This document shows, in pieces, positions 1 to 11,514 of a stretch of 64,000 bases of DNA. The notes under the pieces were generated by a model. It was not told the DNA's origin and ran no database searches. It saw nothing but the letters and a program-made list of their open reading frames with translations. Source of the stretch: Chlorella sorokiniana (lineage: Eukaryota > Chlorophyta > Trebouxiophyceae > Chlorellales > Chlorellaceae). The number at the start of each line of letters is the position of its first letter. The stretch's first letter is position 1. Position numbers and translations under genes: made by a program. The stretch covers positions 4,321,001 through 4,385,000 of the forward strand of contig CP084619.1 of NCBI GenBank assembly GCA_025917655.1, read 5' to 3'.

Positions 1-266
1 GGGGAGCGAGCTGTGCTGCGAGCAACGGTGGCCACCCCTCAGGTGCCCCGCTTTTTGTGCACATTGCACAGCTAGTGTGCACTTGCTTATTTCAGCAGCA
101 GGGCCAGCGCAAACAGATTGTTGGGAAGAGGGCTGATGGCTTCCCTTGGCCGCCTTAGAGTGCGGGCAGGCATGGTGCCTGGTCATCTCCCTGGATGCCA
201 TGATGTCGCAGCCACCAGCTGCCCCTCCCATGAGACCCCTTCCAGCCTTTCTCCACCTGCACGCAG

Positions 267-1491
267 GGCCCCCTGGTGGTCTACAACGCCCATCTGGAGG
301 TGTTCTGTGGCCTGCTGGCCCGCATCGCGCAGCTCTCCGACATCTTTGCAGACGCACGCCGCCAGGCCGACGCCGGCCGCCCCCACCAGGCCATCCTGGG
401 TGCGCCACGGTGGGAGCGTCGCTCTTGTCAAGCTGCGGACAAACACACGCGGCAATTACAGCCCGCGGCGAGTAAACAAGCTCAACTGGGGTCGGGGGTA
501 TTTGGCGGTTGGCGGCCCCTCAGTGCCCTCTCTTTGCTTGCCATCTGTGCTGACAACCCCACCCTGCCTCTCTTGCCTCTCCCCCTCCCCCGCCAGGCGA
601 CATGAACACCATGGCCCACGGCATCGCCCGCCTGTCGCCCCACTACTGCTGCGACATATGCGGTTCAGGCGCGTGGCCGCCGCCGCTGCAACGTGCTGGC
701 AGCGCCGAGTCCATTAAACACGTAGCGTGCACAGCATTCAGCACCTGCTGATCGCGAATGCAGCTCCTTCCCCCGTTTGCCTGGCCCTTCCCTGTTTCCG
801 TCGAACCCCTGGTTTACCTAAATCGCTTTGCACTCTTGCAGGACTCTGGGCCTGGATGAGGCCATGGTGTGGCATCGCCACGTGCTGCCGGTGCGGGACT
901 CTCGCTACGCCGGCCACAGCGGCAGCAGCAGCAGTGGCCGCAGTGCGGCAGCCGCACCGTCGGACGCAGCAGCAGGGGGTGCAGGGCCGCCGGGCACGGC
1001 ACCATCAGCAGCTGCGGGAGATGCAGCAGGAGCGGCTGGCGGCCGCGACGCTGAAGCGGCGGTGAACCGCCAGCTGCAAGCCTGGGGCCTCAGCCGGCAG
1101 GTTGCCAGGGACGCAACCAACCCGGGCTTCTCGGGTGGGGCGCAGCAGCTGCTGGGGCACTTGAAAGCCGAGCAGGGAACAGATGCGGAGCTCCCTGCCC
1201 GCCCAGAGTTGTTGCTGCCTGCAGGATGGGGAATGCGCCGCTTGACATTCCCATACTGCACACATGTAGTACTGCATCAAAAGTTTGCTCCCTCCTTGCT
1301 GCAGATCCCTTCGACCCTCACACCGTCACGCTGGACAACCCCGCTACCGCTGGTTTGGGCTCAGCCTGATGAAGGGCAAGCTGGACTGGTTGCTGCTGCG
1401 TCGCTTGCGTGTCACCACACAGGCAACAGGCAACCACGGCTACGAGCTGTCAGACCACAAGTGGCTGGCGGCCGAGGTGGCCTTCAATTGA
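267..1491 (+). CDS. Endonuclease/exonuclease/phosphatase (DNase I-like) protein, 5' part outside or unresolved
   Basis: Member of the EEP fold family, closest in my reading to the plant DNase I-like proteins; the substrate is unknown. Exons I can support are 267-399, 597-668, 842-1134 and 1305-1491. In order they give VVYNAHLEVFCGLLARI, then GGDMNTMAHGIARLSPHY (the GD-x-N metal/nucleotide motif of the family), then RTLGLDEAMVW and VNRQLQAWGL, then MKGKLDWLLLRRL and the terminal ELSDHKWLAAEV, which carries the SDH catalytic motif. The intron after 668 uses a GC donor. An apparent missing C in the run at 1339-1342 breaks the last exon, and one base also seems missing near 655. The start and N-terminal third are not resolved; possible coding sequence before 267 was not firm enough to call. 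Confidence 0.75.
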
Positions 1492-1876
1492 AGCGGCAGG
1501 AAGACTGTTCAGTGCAGCGCCCATGCAGCAAGGAAACACGAATGGCCTTTCATGCAAAGCACGTGACCTGCTGTTCAGGCCAATGCTGTGATGTTGACCA
1601 TGCAACATTACCAAAGGGCTTCAGCTACATTACAAGGAACACAGACTGGGACGAGATCAGGCAACTGGACAACAGCAGAGAGGGACAGCTGGGTGCAGAA
1701 CTCCGCAGAAGGTTTGCAAGCAGGCAGTTTCTGGTTCTGGATTTTGAGGCAAAAGGTATCATACATTCCTGACCAAACACCTTTCTGGCAAGAGACTTAG
1801 CAAGAACTCGCAATCGTTGCTGGTGTGCTGCTGGGTTGCTTCGGAGGACAGCACGCCGCACGGTGTCGCCAGCACA

Positions 1877-4800
1877 TCACTCCTCGGAGGTGGAGGCAGC
1901 GGAGAGGTTGCCGGTGGTGCCGCCGCCGTTCAGTGGCAGTGCCAGCACCGCCTCCCGTATGCGCGCCACCTCGTCCTCTGTCAACCGCCCGCCCGGGGTC
2001 AAAATTCGCTCGCGGGCGGCCTGCAGGGGCATGTGGGTGGGCACCGCGATGCCTGCCATGAACCTCCTGCCGTGGACCTGGCATGCAAGGTAACAGCTGG
2101 CAGCCTCCCAGGCCCACCAGGCCAGAACCCCTCCTCCCTTCCGGGGCACAAGCCCGGATGAAGCTGCGCAGCACCTGCACTGCAGGGTCTATGTTGCGAT
2201 AGGGCACCGCCACCCAGTTGTTCTGGTTGTCGCCGTCCATGCGGGTGGGGAGGTTCGGGCGTATCCCCACCTGCCATCCTGCAGAGCAAAGCAATGGAAT
2301 GGTGTCACAATCGAGTGAAGAGGCCAACCAACCTGCACGCTGCCGTGCAGATGCGAAGAGGGCCCTGAAACATTGCCACACAGGGTCCTCCACATCTCAA
2401 CACCCATGGCAAGCACCCCTCCTGACGCCCCCCCCCCCCCCCGCTCACAATCACAAACTTGAGCTGGTAGGTGCCAGGGGGAAGGCTGCGGGTGAGCAGG
2501 AAGCGGTGGGGGAAGCGCGGGTCGGGGCCCATGGACAGCTGCTGTCCCCACCCCACATCCAGCCCTGCCACCTGGCAGCAGGAAAGGCCAGGGAGGGCGT
2601 GTGAGCAGGAGTGTGGGTGTGAGGGGGGTGAGGTTGGGTTGGTGGTGATGATGGGCGTGCGAGAGTGTGTGTGTGGGTGGGGGTGGGGGCGGGCTGCGTG
2701 GGGGCATGGGCCCCATGGCACCCTCAGCGCATAATTCCATTCAGGCAAGGCCGCGATCCCAGGGCGCAAAGAGCTGGCCAGCGGGCGCCGCCGTTGACAG
2801 CCCGCAACAGCCAACCCATCCTATGAGCGGTCAGACCGCTGCTGGTGCTGGTCCAGCTCGCGCCGCCGCCGCACCTGAGGCACGCCCTCAATGCCGTAGC
2901 GCGGCAGCGAGATGGTGACGGGGGTGGGCGGCTCGCCATACAGCACGTCGGCGGCGGCGTTGCGGATGGCCTGCGCGTTGGGCTTGCAGGCGCGGATGCC
3001 TGCGGCAGGGAGGGGCATCGGCAGTTTGCAAAGTGGAGGCGGGAGCGAGGGACCTGCCATAGAAAGGCCCAGCCGGCGTGGAGCTGGTGCCAGGTGCACG
3101 ACGCCTCCCCGCCGATGGGTCGTGCAGCCACTTTGAGCCACAGGCCATACCCAAGCCTGCTAAGACAGCTTCGGCAAAAGCTGGCCGAAACCAACCTTAG
3201 TGTACCGCGCCACCCCACCCTTCCCACGCCCACTGCCCACGTCCACCTGACCCTCAGGCACACACACACACACACACACACACAAACACTCCAAAGGGCG
3301 CACCCGTCAGGTGCTCGTACGCGTCCTCCAGATGGAACCCCTTGAACCACCACATGTAGGCGAGGGCGGTGGCGGGAGCGCGCCCCAGACCGGCTGCAGC
3401 AGCAGGGCCAGCGTTACGGCGGTCGCTTCAAGGGCGGCGGCAGCCGGGACAGAGGGATAACCGGAGCAGGCTGCATCAAAGGAGGTCCCCGGCCGGCGTG
3501 CGCCAACAAACCGGGCGGGCCAGTGGCGGCGGCAGCAGCGAGCTCACCGGTGCAATGCACGTAGGCGGTGCCGCCGTTGGCCTGCGCGCTCTGCGCCAGC
3601 GCCGCCACCGCGCCGGGCAGCTCCATGCGCAGAGAGAAGGGGTCGAAGTCGCTGCGGGGCCACGGTGCGGGGCCAGGGGACAGGAGGTGGGTGGTCCTGA
3701 CCTCTTGCCGGGCTACGGGCACAGCCGCGGCCGGGTCAGGCAGAGCATGCGAAGGTACCCAGCGGCTGCCGCACGCAGCACACATGAGAGGCCAGAAGTC
3801 GGGCTGCTGGCGGCGCACCGGATGCGGTGCCGCACGTGTCGCACGTCCCCCGCTCCCCAATGCGCTCCAGGATCGGGGTGAGATCCTGTAGGACCGAGAA
3901 TGGGCCCCCAAAGGGAGCGAATGAGTGAGGCAGCGCAGCCTGCCAGGGGCGTGGCACGCAGCGTGCGTCACGCCCCTGCGCCCGCTCAGGGCAGCTGCAC
4001 ACGGCGCTGCCGAGCCTGCTGCTGTACCGCACCAGGTCGAAGTACGCCATGTCGCTGTCCTCCTGCAGGCACACCACCGTGCGCACGCCCTCCCCCTCGG
4101 CCACCCTGCACGCCGTGGAAACGGCACGCAGGGCTCGGCGGCGGGGCCCCTCCCCCACAATGCACTGGCCAGGGGCCCCATGTGCTGCGCTGCTCTTTTC
4201 CCCTCTCGAACTGACCGCCCACAACGGCGTCACCGTCAAGAGAGCTGCGCTTGCCGGTGCTGGCTCCTGCGCTGGGCCTGCAGGCAGCAGCGGCCGCGCT
4301 TGCCTGTCGACGTCTTGGGGGTTTGCAGGCAGGAACCTACGACGAGGTCATCGAGGATGCGGTTCCAGTTGGTGCCGTCCTCGTGGCGATACGTCAGCGT
4401 GGCGGAGCCCATGCGCTGCTGCATCACGTCGGTGTACTTGTCGCTGAGCTCCTCCGTGTCTGCGAGGGGGCTCGGCAGTGTGAACAGAGGCAGGCAGCGA
4501 CGGGCGCTCCAGTGGCGGCAGCAGGCGAGGGTCAGCGGAGCTATGGCCGGGACGGGTTGTCGCGATCGTATCACGCTGATCAGGCTGCAGACAGCCTTGA
4601 AGCGATTCAGCCTGGACAGATGGTGCTGCGCGTTTACCTTCACTAACAGTCGGGGGCGCCTCGGGCTCCGCGTCAGCATGCTTCGATTGGACACGCAACG
4701 CGCGTCGCCCTGAGATCGTGTTAGGCTGCCGAACAGCAGCACCGCCACGATGCCGCCCTTGCACGAGATGTGCGCCTCTCAAAGCGAGGGCCAAAGTCAT
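1877..4800 (-). CDS. SEX4: Phosphoglucan phosphatase SEX4 (dual-specificity phosphatase plus CBM48), plastid
   Basis: Dephosphorylates phosphorylated starch glucan in plastids so that amylases can work (family knowledge). Exons: 4800-4638 (ATG at 4800, plastid-type leader), 4459-4304, 4105-4033, 3885-3819, 3651-3548, 3393-3304, 2999-2875, 2571-2449, 2278 to about 2130, and about 2085-1877. Seen in order: [44 protein letters not shown] with the catalytic-acid Asp, the CX5R loop [11 protein letters not shown] split across the 3548/3393 junction, [19 protein letters not shown], then the CBM48 start [13 protein letters not shown] and [13 protein letters not shown]. Domain order matches SEX4, not LSF1 (no PDZ) or LSF2 (no CBM). 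The second intron has a GC donor. One base seems missing from G/C runs at 4317-4321, 3847-3851 and 2257-2259. The last short intron (about 45 nt) is uncertain. Confidence 0.9.
2428..2442. repeat. Poly-C run of 15
   Basis: Lies just inside the intron after the first CBM48 exon of the SEX4 gene (on the sense strand a poly-G right behind the 5' splice site). Its true length may be wrong in this assembly, given how G/C runs behave elsewhere. Confidence 0.9.
3259..3285. repeat. (CA)n microsatellite
   Basis: About thirteen CA units within an intron of the SEX4 gene; on the sense strand (TG)n following the exon that ends at 3304. Confidence 0.95.
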
Positions 4801-5360
4801 GCTTGTGCCGATCGAAAAGCGTCACAGTCGACGAGGAGCCACGGAAAGATTTACGGATCGCAAGCTGGCACCCCTGCAACTGCAGCAAGGGTTGTGAGCG
4901 GCGACATGCTGGCAGGTTGCTTGAATTCGTGATGTTGTCTGCCTTTGATCAGATCGCTGAAACTGGAATTGAGAAACTATCCAACCTTGTAATTAGCTTG
5001 ACAGCTCTGGCCACATGAATGTCTTGCCCACACATGCCGATGCCGCTCTTGCGGCGAAGGTGCGCTGGCACGCTGGGGCAGGCGCGGACCTGAAGGTGCG
5101 CTGGAGGGCAGCAGCAATCCATTCAGTACTACCTCTATATATCAATTGGCATATGCGATCGCGAGTTTCCTGTCTGGGTTTGTCAGGCGACTAGGTGGGC
5201 CCCAGGGCTTTGTCGACAGCGAGTCGCCGTATTCTCTAGACCGGGCGAGCATAACTCAACAGGTGATGATAAAGCAGCGCCCACCATCAATACGAGAAAC
5301 TCCTGCTCGCCACCAGTGCTGCCGACGCCCGCCCGGCGCCTGCGTCAGTCTGTGTGCAGG
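4801..5360. promoter_or_regulatory. Intergenic region between SEX4 (-) and SppA (+), possible divergent promoter
   Basis: No convincing coding exon. It is less GC-rich than the flanking genes. A TATA-like stretch (TATATAT, 5136-5142) lies about 220 bases before the ATG chosen for the SppA gene. Since the two genes diverge from here, promoters of both are expected in this stretch; that is inference, and I see no other named motif. Confidence 0.35.
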
Positions 5361-7358
5361 ATGGGCTGGCTGGCTCGCTGGAGCGTGATGGGGCGCAGGG
5401 ACTACAACGAGGCCCTCATAACGGTGGTGAAGCTGACGGGGGTGCTGCAGGCGTTCAGCGGGCCAGCCCGGGCGCCGCAGGCCCGTCGCCTCTTGAACCT
5501 GGACAGAGTGGGTGAGGCGCCAGGCTGGCTGCACATCATCGACTGCCAAGTGTATCGCTGCTGCAGCTTTAAGACCCTTTGGAGCGCTGGCAATCGACCA
5601 AATGTACAGCTGCAGACAGCCGGCCAGCTGCTGGAATGCTTGGGCGCACGCTCACAGTGTGGGCTTATGTGCCCTGCCACCACACGCAGAGAAGTGGTTT
5701 GCCCGAGCGTTCACCAAAGGCCTGAAACCCGCGGCCTGTGCAGTCGCCATCAACAGCCCTGGTGCGTGCATCAGAGCTGCCGCCGATGTCGTTTTGTGTA
5801 AAAGCAAAGTGGCAGCAAACCATGCTGCCACTGCCTGCCGGGTCTTCCTCTGCGTAGCTCCCACCCCCTGTCGCCTGTGTTTCCTGCATGAAGGCGGCTC
5901 GCCGGTGCAGGCTGACCTCATTTACAACCTCATACGCCGCTTGTCCAAGAGCAGCGGCATCCCTGTGTACACCTTTGCTGAGGACGTGGCGGCCAGCGGC
6001 GGCTACTGGCTCTTGTGAGGCCACACTGCCCCTGTGGCGGGTGTGACCAGGCGCAGCCCCTTACTGCCACCGACTGCATTTGACGCCACCCAACTGCGAC
6101 ACCCAATGATGCAGGTGTGCCGGGGACAAGTCCTATGCCCTTGGGGTGAGGTGTAGGGGCGGTGCGCTTGTGGCTGCATCACAGCATCCGCTATCTTTTG
6201 CAGCAGTGCTGAAGGCTCCCTGTCCAACCGGTTGGCAAGCTCCCCTGCGCTGTGCCCTCCATTTTTGCTCCAGACTTCCCTTGTGGGCTCCATCGGCGTG
6301 ATCAGTTCCACATTTGGAGCCACAGAAGCTGTTAAGCGGCTGGGCATTGAGCGGCGCGTGTACACTGCAGGCGAGGCCAAGCTGCAGCTGGACCCCTTCC
6401 TGCCCGTGCAGCCAGAGCAGGTGAGCGGCGGGGAGCAAAAGGGCGGTCAAAGATGGAACACTAGTGGAAGGACTAGGCTCTTGCCAGGTGGCCAACGGGC
6501 AAGCACAAGTGCGCCCTGGCCTGGCACGGTTACTGTCTAGGGCCTGCCACGCGCCCTCCTAACATGCATCCCCAGCACCGCTCGCCCCCGCTTCTGGTCC
6601 ACTGCAGGAGGCGCGGCTGCGCGACCTGATGGCCGACCTGCACGAAGCATTCAAGGAGCGGGTGAAGGGCTCGCGGCGCGCGCCTGGCGGCGGGGCAGGA
6701 CGCTGAGCTCTTCTCGGGTGCGTCAAGCGCCGGCTCTCGAGTTGCTGGTCCCTGTCAAGAGTGTGCGCAGAGCCCAGCTGTGCCAGCCAGTCGATGGCAG
6801 GAGGGCTGGCTGCAGGCTGCAGGAACGCAGTGGCCCACCTCTTGCCTGTCTCTAGCTTCGCCGTCTGTGGCCTGGCTGGCCTGACAGCGGACAGGAAATG
6901 CATCAGCTCAGCCTTGCGAGCCATGCTGGCCTGCCTGCCGTGCAGGCCGCGCGTGGACGGGGCGCCAAGCGCTCAAGCTGGGCCTGGTGGATGGGCTGGG
7001 CGACATGCGGGGGGTGATGCGCGAGCAGTTTGGCGACAAGGCGCGCTTCCTGCTGTGCTCGGAGCCACCGCAGCCCAGCGTGCGGGACCTCTTTGGCCTG
7101 GGCTCCCTCCTGCGCGGCACCGGCACCAGCGATGGCTCCCTCCTGAGCGCCAGCTCAGTGGTCGGCGGCGGCAGCCAGTTTGCGGCCAGTGGCGGCAGCG
7201 GGGGCGCGGAGAACGTGCTCGACCGCGTCGCCGCGCGCCTGGCTGGCGGCGGCGCCGCAGAGGCGGCGGCGTATGCGGCCTGCAGCGGTGCGCTGGAGGC
7301 GGCGCTAGATGAGGTAGAGCAGCGGGCACAGTGGGAGCGCTTCCGTGTGCGCGTCTGA
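5361..7358 (+). CDS. sppA: S49-family serine peptidase (SppA/SohB type)
   Basis: Membrane-associated peptidase of the signal-peptide-peptidase (S49) family; plant SppA is thylakoid-bound. Exons 5361-5511, 5690-5761, 5894-6014, 6115-6145, 6274-6420, 6608-6717, 6946-7358. Seen: RLLNLDRVEKW across the first junction, AVAINSPGGSPVQADLIYNL (oxyanion-loop region), DVAASGGYWLLCAGDK, TSLVGSIGVISSTFG with the catalytic Ser in VGSIGV, YTAGEAKLQLDPF with the candidate catalytic Lys, then GRAWTGRQALKLGLVDGLG. The tail of about 110 residues is Gly/Ala/Ser-rich. It corresponds to the single-domain SppA with the Ser-Lys dyad in one unit. The N-terminus is probably incomplete, because the chosen ATG leaves no clear leader and could lie behind an upstream splice acceptor. 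A two-base shortfall in the GC repeat at 6674-6682 breaks the sixth exon. Confidence 0.85.
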
Positions 7359-7593
7359 GGCTGCGAGAAGGGGCGCCACCCCCACGGGGGGACAATGGCC
7401 TCACTGTGGCCCAGCCTGGCAGGCCATGGCACCTTGCTGAAGTCCTTCGTGTGAAGCGCATTACCTTGTGAAAATTGGAGAACAAGATATGAAAAACAGC
7501 AAAAGAATGGGATCCGGGAGGAAGCAACAGCAGATGGTACAGGGCTGCACGGGCAGCAGGGGAGCGAGCGATGTCAGCGGGCTGCGTGGGATG

Positions 7594-8168
7594 TCACAAG
7601 CTTGGAGGCGCGTCCTGGCCCGTAATCTTCCGTTTGAGCACCTGCAGCAGATTGGTAGGCACCAGCGCAATCATGGTAGCTTGAGGCACTTGGCAAGCAG
7701 AGTCAGCAGATTGCTGGCCAGCTTGTTATCAGTTGAGGTGGGAGCCACGCTCACCTCCCGCTCCCGCTGCCTGCGCTCCTCCTCTGCCTTTTCGGCATCG
7801 ATCGCCGCCTGCCGCCGTTGCGCCGACAGAAAGATGCGGGCCCAGAACAGGATAGGCGGGGTGGCGGCGCAGGCAACGGCAACGAGGATGGCAGGGCCTG
7901 GCATCTGAGCCTCAAACGTAATCTCCTCAGCCAGACCACCAGCCGCAGCCAGAGACGCCAGCACTGCCTGCCCACCAACATCTGACGGCAACGCCTGCGT
8001 GCATTGGCAGGCTGCACGCTGCTGCGCGGTGCTGTAAAGTGGCATGGCCCCAGGAAGGCGCGCGTTGCGGCGTGGCGGGCAGCACCCGGGCGTGTGCCGG
8101 GCTGCTGTCGCCGCCGCTGGAGCTGACCCGCCAGTCAGGGCGGCTGCACAACCCTGCTGAGGCTTCAT
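7594..8168 (-). CDS. Small plastid-type single-span membrane protein, unrecognised
   Basis: Two exons: 8168-7755 (ATG at 8168) and 7641-7594, joined in phase 0 at a clear GTGAGC donor and CTGCAG acceptor, about 153 residues. The first 75 or so residues are rich in Ala, Ser and Arg, as in plastid transit peptides. They are followed by one hydrophobic segment (AILVAVACAATPPILFW), a basic turn (SAQRRQ) and a charged helix of Glu, Lys and Arg (AEKAEEERRQRE). The protein ends VLKRKITGQDAPPSL. It lies tail to tail with the SppA gene, about 235 bases apart. I do not recognise the family; a thylakoid or envelope protein with a stromal charged tail is a guess. Confidence 0.6.
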
Positions 8169-8434
8169 CGTGGGAAGCACGAGTGATCAAGGGCTGTGAC
8201 TGGCTCTATAGGCTTACAACCGGGTTCCAAGGCGGGAACGAGTCGAAGGCGTGGAGGTTCGTCCGATAGTCGTTTAAAGTCGCGTCCATTGTGGGACGCG
8301 TTTTCAAGTGACAGAGAGCCGCAGGCTGAATGGCTGCTGCGCTGCGCAGCAGGCAGGGCGCCACGACTTATTGCTCGACGAATGGCTCAGCTCGCCTTGG
8401 CATATGCCAATTGTTCTCATAACTTTCGCATGTC

Positions 8435-9029
8435 ATGGCAGCGGCAATGCAGGCAGCGGACTCCCCTCCGGCGAGTTTGACTGCAGATGACAGAGAGCTT
8501 GTTGAGAAGCTGAAGGCCAAGTACAGCAAGGGGAACTCGCAGGGTATGTTTAAGTGCATAACTCAGGTGCAGTGATATTCGCAAGTGGCCCTAAGCAACT
8601 GTGCTCTGCCTGCCGCAGGAGCGGCGGCTACCAAGTTTGATCCAGCCAGCATTCCCAGAGGCGAGCAGCGCCACACCAGTAAAACTTTGCAGGTCGTGTG
8701 GCGGCAATGGCTTCATCAAAGAATGCTACGACTGCCGTTGCATCAGCAAGCCATGCCAGGCATGCAGCGGCGCCGGGACTACAGCAGGCACTGCTGCCCT
8801 GAAGCCCAACAACGATGGCCCTCCTGCGGCAAAGCAGAACTTGCTGCGGCTCATCACCAAGTACGAGGCGGAGGAGGAGCAGGAGCAGGAGCGAATGATC
8901 AACAGCACCAGTGAAGAGGAGCGGCAGCTCCGTGCCGAGCTACTCAACCAGCTGCGGCGGCGCACGGCCAGCCTGCGGCAGCGCTACCACCAGCGTGTGC
9001 CTCCGTACGGAAGAGGCGAAGGTGCCTGA
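8435..9029 (+). CDS. Small Cys-rich (DnaJ-like zinc finger) protein
   Basis: Exon 1 is 8435-8543 (MAAAMQAADSPPASL, then a charged helix RELVEKLKAKYSKGN); exon 2 runs from about 8620 to 9029. The centre holds a CxxC-type finger: LCRSCGGNGFIKECYDC, then SKPCQACSGAG, resembling the CxxCxGxG repeats of DnaJ and of small plant zinc-finger proteins. The C-terminal half is a long acidic/basic helix (EEEQEQERMINSTSEEE), likely coiled coil. The frame set by exon 1 and the frame of the Cys motifs differ by one base near 8655-8660, so the true splice phase or a base in that C run needs checking. Function unknown. Confidence 0.6.
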
Positions 9030-9133
9030 CCACTCCTTTCATTCTTGTTTGCACGTTTGCCAATCTCAATTATGCCAGTAAAATGTGCGGTGCGCAGGTG
9101 GTCCAAGTCAACGCAGGAACTCGTAGCACGCAC

Positions 9134-10202
9134 TCAAAGCCGCTTCCACAGCAGCAGCAGGATGGGTGCGGCGGGGCGGTTGAGCAGCCGCGTCTCTGAG
9201 CTGACCCACGAGGATGGCGCCAGCTCCGCCACCACAGCTTTGACCGCCTCGTACTCCTCCAGGCCCCCTGCGCAGCCAGCACAGGGAACGGAAAGCAGGG
9301 CGCTTGCTCAGGAAGGCCGCAAGAAAAGAGGGCCACATCCCCGTGCATTTTCCACGCATCGCCGCGAAGCGCAACTATGGCAACCACCCTGCGCCCCTAG
9401 CACCCGCCTGGATGCCCGGTGTAGCAGAGGATTGAGCAGAGGCCCCCTGGCTGCAGCACGTCGCACGCCGCTTGCACCGCTGCCAGCGTGCTGCCCGTCT
9501 GCGTGGTGGTGCCCCTGTCGCTGCCTGGGAGGTACCCAAGGTTGAACATCACCACGCGGGCAGCGCAGCTGCCCACCAGCTGCAGCATGTCGGCGTGCGA
9601 AGCCAGGTGGCAGCGCAGCGTGGGCTGCAGCTCCGCGTGCAGGCTCTCCGCGACGCGCAGCTGCATCGCCTCTATTGCGGCAGGCTGCACGTCAAAAGCA
9701 TGCACCACGCCGCGCGGCCCGACAGCTGCTGCGAGGAAAGCTGTGTCGTGGCCGTTGCCGCATGTTGCGTCGACTGCTGTGTCGCCTGGGCGCAGCACTT
9801 GCCCGCAGAGTTCTTGGGCGATGTGCGTCAGCCGCGCGTGCTGCATCAGCTGCTCCAAGGGTGATGTATCGCGCTGCTGATGCAGCTGCTGATCATTTAT
9901 CTTATGGGCACTGCTTGCTGGCCGCTGTGATTCCGCCTGCTGTGCAGAGGCTGAGGCTGCAGCTGCAGCACACTGCCTGTCCGCCAGACGGCGGTGACCA
10001 AGCCCCGCGGCTGACAGCCGGCGGTTTCCATTTAAGCTTCTCAACCAATCTTTCACAACCGATCTCTGCACAGTGAGCAGCCGTTCATTCACGATGGGCT
10101 GCAGACATGCAAAAGCACGTCGAAACAAGCTTGTTCAAGCGGCTGACTCACATTTACCTGTGCAGCAGTACAGCATGTTCGCAAAATTGTCGATTGAAAC
10201 AT
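9134..10202 (-). CDS. Class I SAM-dependent methyltransferase, YtqB/rRNA_methylase type (PF06962-like), organellar
   Basis: Exons 10202-10158 (ATG at 10202, MFQSTILRTCCTAAQ), 10098-9404 and 9267-9134, all phases consistent. The first 70 residues are basic and Ser/Ala-rich, as in organelle leaders. Seen: motif I VDATCGNGHDTAFLAAAVG, the acidic motif II FDVQPAAIEAM, then FNLGYLPGSDRGTTTQT and LCSILCYTGHPGG. The N-L-G-Y-L-P-G and Y-x-G-H-P-G-G signatures are diagnostic of the family to which Bacillus YtqB belongs. The last exon (GLEEYEAVKAVVAELAP) completes the fold. Members methylate RNA, but the exact substrate here cannot be read from sequence. This is one of the few genes in the window with no apparent frame break. 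Confidence 0.85.
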
Positions 10203-10371
10203 CTCCGAAACCGCCTGTCTGGTGCTTGCAGGGGTCGCGAGAATTATAGTCGAAGTGGCAGTCACGTTTACAGGATACATCAAGTGCACAAGCAGAGAGG
10301 AATGGAATGCACATGCATGTGGGAGAAAGCACACTCGCGCTTCAGGAACACCGCTCAGGTGAGGTGGCGCC

Positions 10372-11514
10372 CTACTCCGCCAGCTGTGCCGCACTGCCGC
10401 TGGGCATCAGGGATGCCAGGCGCTCGTCCCCAGGCTCACCATCTATCAACCTCGACACAGACTTGCAGCTGGTGATCTGCCCGCCCTTGGTGACGTTGAA
10501 CACGGCCAGCACGCGCACCTCTGCCCGTCCGCCGCCCTTCTTGACGGCCTTGAGATGGTACACGGCCCCCACAGAGCCCCGTGCACTATCACCTCTTTGA
10601 CCTCCACCTCCAGCCCAGCCAGGCATGCCTGCATGGCAGGTGAACGCCGCAAGTGGTCTGCCTGTACGACGCACCAGCATGGGGCTGGTGACGAGGACAG
10701 TGCCCCGGTCGCTCCACCCCACCCGGTTCCGGTGCACCACCCCGCCCCACCTGCAGCGCGGCGCAGTGCTGGCGCAACGCCGCCAGGTCGAAGTCCGTGC
10801 CATCGATGTGGCCCTGGAAAGACGGGGCCCAGTGCTCCCCAGGGTCGCCTGCATGCGCTCCAGGTCTGCCAGGCCCTCCAGAGCCGTGTGCACCGCCGCC
10901 GCCATGAGCGCTTCGGAGGAGCTCATGGCCAGGTCGTCGCCCGAAAAGACGCGCAGCACCTGCCAGCACTGGTCGCCCGAAATGATCTGGAAGAGGCGGC
11001 AAGAGGGCAGGGGGATGGCCGCTCAGGTGTAGGGCCGGCAAGGGAGCGGCAAGGGGCACGCGCGGCACCAGCCTTGTTCCCCAACGCGAAGGCCAGCGAA
11101 GAGCAACCTTTCCTCAGCCCTGCCGCCCACCTGCCCGTCCTTGATGCGCCATACGTCAATGAGCACCACCCCGGGGCCAGGGTGCCCTGCTTGGTGGTGA
11201 GCGAAGCGACGCGCCACGCGCCGACGCAGTCGCCGCTGGGGAAGATTTCCTTGAACTGCACTTGCGCCTCAGTCAGGCGGGCCTGCATGCCAGCGAAGAC
11301 CCACTGTGAGGCAACAAGTGGACTGCCCCAACATGCTGGTGAGTAAAGGAAGAGCTCACACCTGCCGCTGCTTGAACATCTCCATGCTGGAGGCCCGGTC
11401 ATATGTTTCACCATTAGAGCGCAGCGTGAACCCAGGGGCCCAGTACTTGGCGGCCTTCGTGGGATGCAGGCTTTGCAGCGCCTCTAGCGCGCTCCTGGCT
11501 ACCTCGACCGTCAT
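10372..11514 (-). CDS. NTF2/SnoaL-like fold protein with two related halves
   Basis: Exons 11514-11362 (ATG at 11514, MTVEVARSALEALQSL), 11303-11131, 10986-10751 and 10628-10372. The first half reads WAPGFTLRSNGETYDRASS, WVFAGMQARLTEAQVQFKEI and VVLIDVWRIKDGQ. The second half reads HWAPSFQGHIDGTDFDL, GLEVEVKEVIVHGALWGAVY and VRVLAVFNVTKGGQITSC. Both have the helix-then-curved-sheet pattern with a W-A-P-x-F entry typical of SnoaL/NTF2-like domains, so I read it as an internal duplication (inference). No catalytic residues can be assigned. Three one-base shortfalls, in C runs at 11169-11172, 10837-10840 and 10566-10570, interrupt the frame, the clearest cluster of that artefact in the window. 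Confidence 0.65.

Noticed and set aside
1877-4800. SEX4 as a pseudogene because of three frame breaks
   Set aside because: All three breaks are one-base shortfalls in G/C runs, catalytic and carbohydrate-binding residues are intact, splice sites are good, and the same kind of break occurs in unrelated essential genes.
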